A stretch of DNA of 6,035 bases. It comes from Pseudomonadales bacterium (GTDB taxonomy: Bacteria; Pseudomonadota; Gammaproteobacteria; Pseudomonadales; Azotimanducaceae). The notes below the pieces were generated by a model that saw only the letters and a program-made list of their open reading frames with translations, had not been told where the DNA came from and ran no database searches. A program made the translations under genes and the position numbers. The stretch spans positions 1 to 6,035 of the forward strand of contig SKXG01000360.1 in the NCBI GenBank assembly GCA_007128525.1, in the 5' to 3' direction. Of this stretch, positions 5,641 through 6,035 are shown in pieces. Every line of letters starts with the position of its first letter. Positions within the stretch are counted from its first letter, which is position 1.

Positions 5641-6035
5641 CCGCAAACAACGCCGCAAAGCCGCATAGCTCTCCGGGCTGAACTGCCAACGATGCAGTAC
5701 CAGCAACTGCGCTGCACCCCGCTGCTGCGGTGTCAGCCACAGAAATATTAGATGCAAACCACACCAGGCCGAGCGCCAGTGCCAGGTGGTTTGCCTGGCG
5801 GGCGTGGTCAGCTCAAGCAGGTTGCCGGCAAACTGTAGCCGCCAGTCACCAACGTCCCCGCCCGCGCCGATAAAACCAGCGCCGACAAACCCGAAGTGGC
5901 GTTGCCAGCGCCAGCCATCCACCGCCAGACTGAGCACAACAACAACCAGGGGCAGCGCGGCCCACCAGACTGACCAGAGTCCAAACGGAAACCAGAGGCC
6001 TAGCAGATACACAACGGCAGCCAGCCCGCCCAGAT
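5623..6035 (-). CDS. YgfX/CptA-like inner-membrane protein, N-terminus beyond window
   Basis: The minus-strand frame is open to the right edge, with 136 codons visible before TAG. A GTG at 6012 is possible as a start but would cut into the first membrane segment, so the true start is probably upstream. Visible topology: a hydrophobic hairpin made of [14 protein letters not shown] and [19 protein letters not shown], followed by a soluble tail with alternating hydrophobic strands, many Trp ([29 protein letters not shown]) and an end [14 protein letters not shown]. This layout, and a length of about 135-155, fit the YgfX (CptA, DUF1434) family, whose E. coli member sits next to sdhE and has been linked to succinate dehydrogenase assembly and to cytoskeleton-targeting toxicity. 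The upstream partner, possibly sdhE, would lie outside the window. Its last 18 bases overlap the nadB 3' end on the opposite strand. Family call is inferred from topology and sequence flavour, not from a diagnostic motif. Confidence 0.65.
   Translation of the reverse strand, partial: LGGLAAVVYLLGLWFPFGLWSVWWAALPLVVVVLSLAVDGWRWQRHFGFVGAGFIGAGGDVGDWRLQFAGNLLELTTPARQTTWHWRSAWCGLHLIFLWLTPQQRGAAQLLVLHRWQFSPESYAALRRCLRSADLR

Noticed and set aside
1..6035. Search for tRNA, rRNA, CRISPR, insertion sequences or attachment sites
   Set aside because: No clover-leaf, repeat-spacer array, transposase-like ORF or long terminal repeat was seen; the window is almost entirely filled by chromosomal housekeeping and stress genes.

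Overview
The window comes from a GC-rich gammaproteobacterium. It carries the extracytoplasmic (envelope) stress locus in the Pseudomonas arrangement: on the minus strand rpoE/algU - rseA/mucA - rseB/mucB - rseC/mucC - mucD, with nadB (L-aspartate oxidase) diverging from it on the plus strand. A mucD protease gene closing the operon is typical of Pseudomonas and related lineages and is absent from the E. coli rpoE-rseABC operon. The genus cannot be fixed from the sequence alone.

Layout. Bases 1-924 (minus) hold the 5' 308 codons of mucD, cut by the left window edge. A 56-bp spacer with an 8-bp hairpin separates mucD from rseC (981-1427). rseC overlaps rseB by one base (TAATG) and rseB overlaps rseA by four (ATGA), so the three envelope regulators are probably translationally coupled. 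Upstream of rseA is a 150-bp gap before the sigma factor gene, about 48% GC by direct count. It holds a previously unlisted 39-codon minus-strand ORF (3078-3197) with a near-perfect Shine-Dalgarno right after the rpoE stop codon. rpoE ends at 3211; its start is more likely the GTG at 3789 than the ATG at 3840. The divergent rpoE-nadB region (3790-4011) holds a plausible nadB -10 element and some short inverted repeats. nadB fills 4012-5640. Its last 18 bases overlap the 3' end of a convergent ygfX/cptA-like membrane protein gene, which runs off the right edge.

How it works together (family knowledge). RseA/MucA is a single-pass membrane anti-sigma factor holding RpoE/AlgU at the membrane. RseB/MucB binds its periplasmic domain and shields it from proteolysis. 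Envelope stress triggers regulated proteolysis and frees the sigma factor. MucD is a periplasmic DegP-type protease that removes misfolded proteins and dampens the response. RseC/MucC is an accessory inner-membrane protein. nadB (NAD synthesis) and the ygfX-like gene are neighbours without an obvious role in the stress circuit.

The most interesting observation is the small ORF between sigma factor and anti-sigma factor. It fits the operon spacing (13 nt after the rpoE stop, 17 nt before the rseA start) and its start codon lies inside a short hairpin. Its codon use does not match its neighbours, so it could be either a real small protein/leader peptide or a fortuitous ORF in a regulatory spacer.
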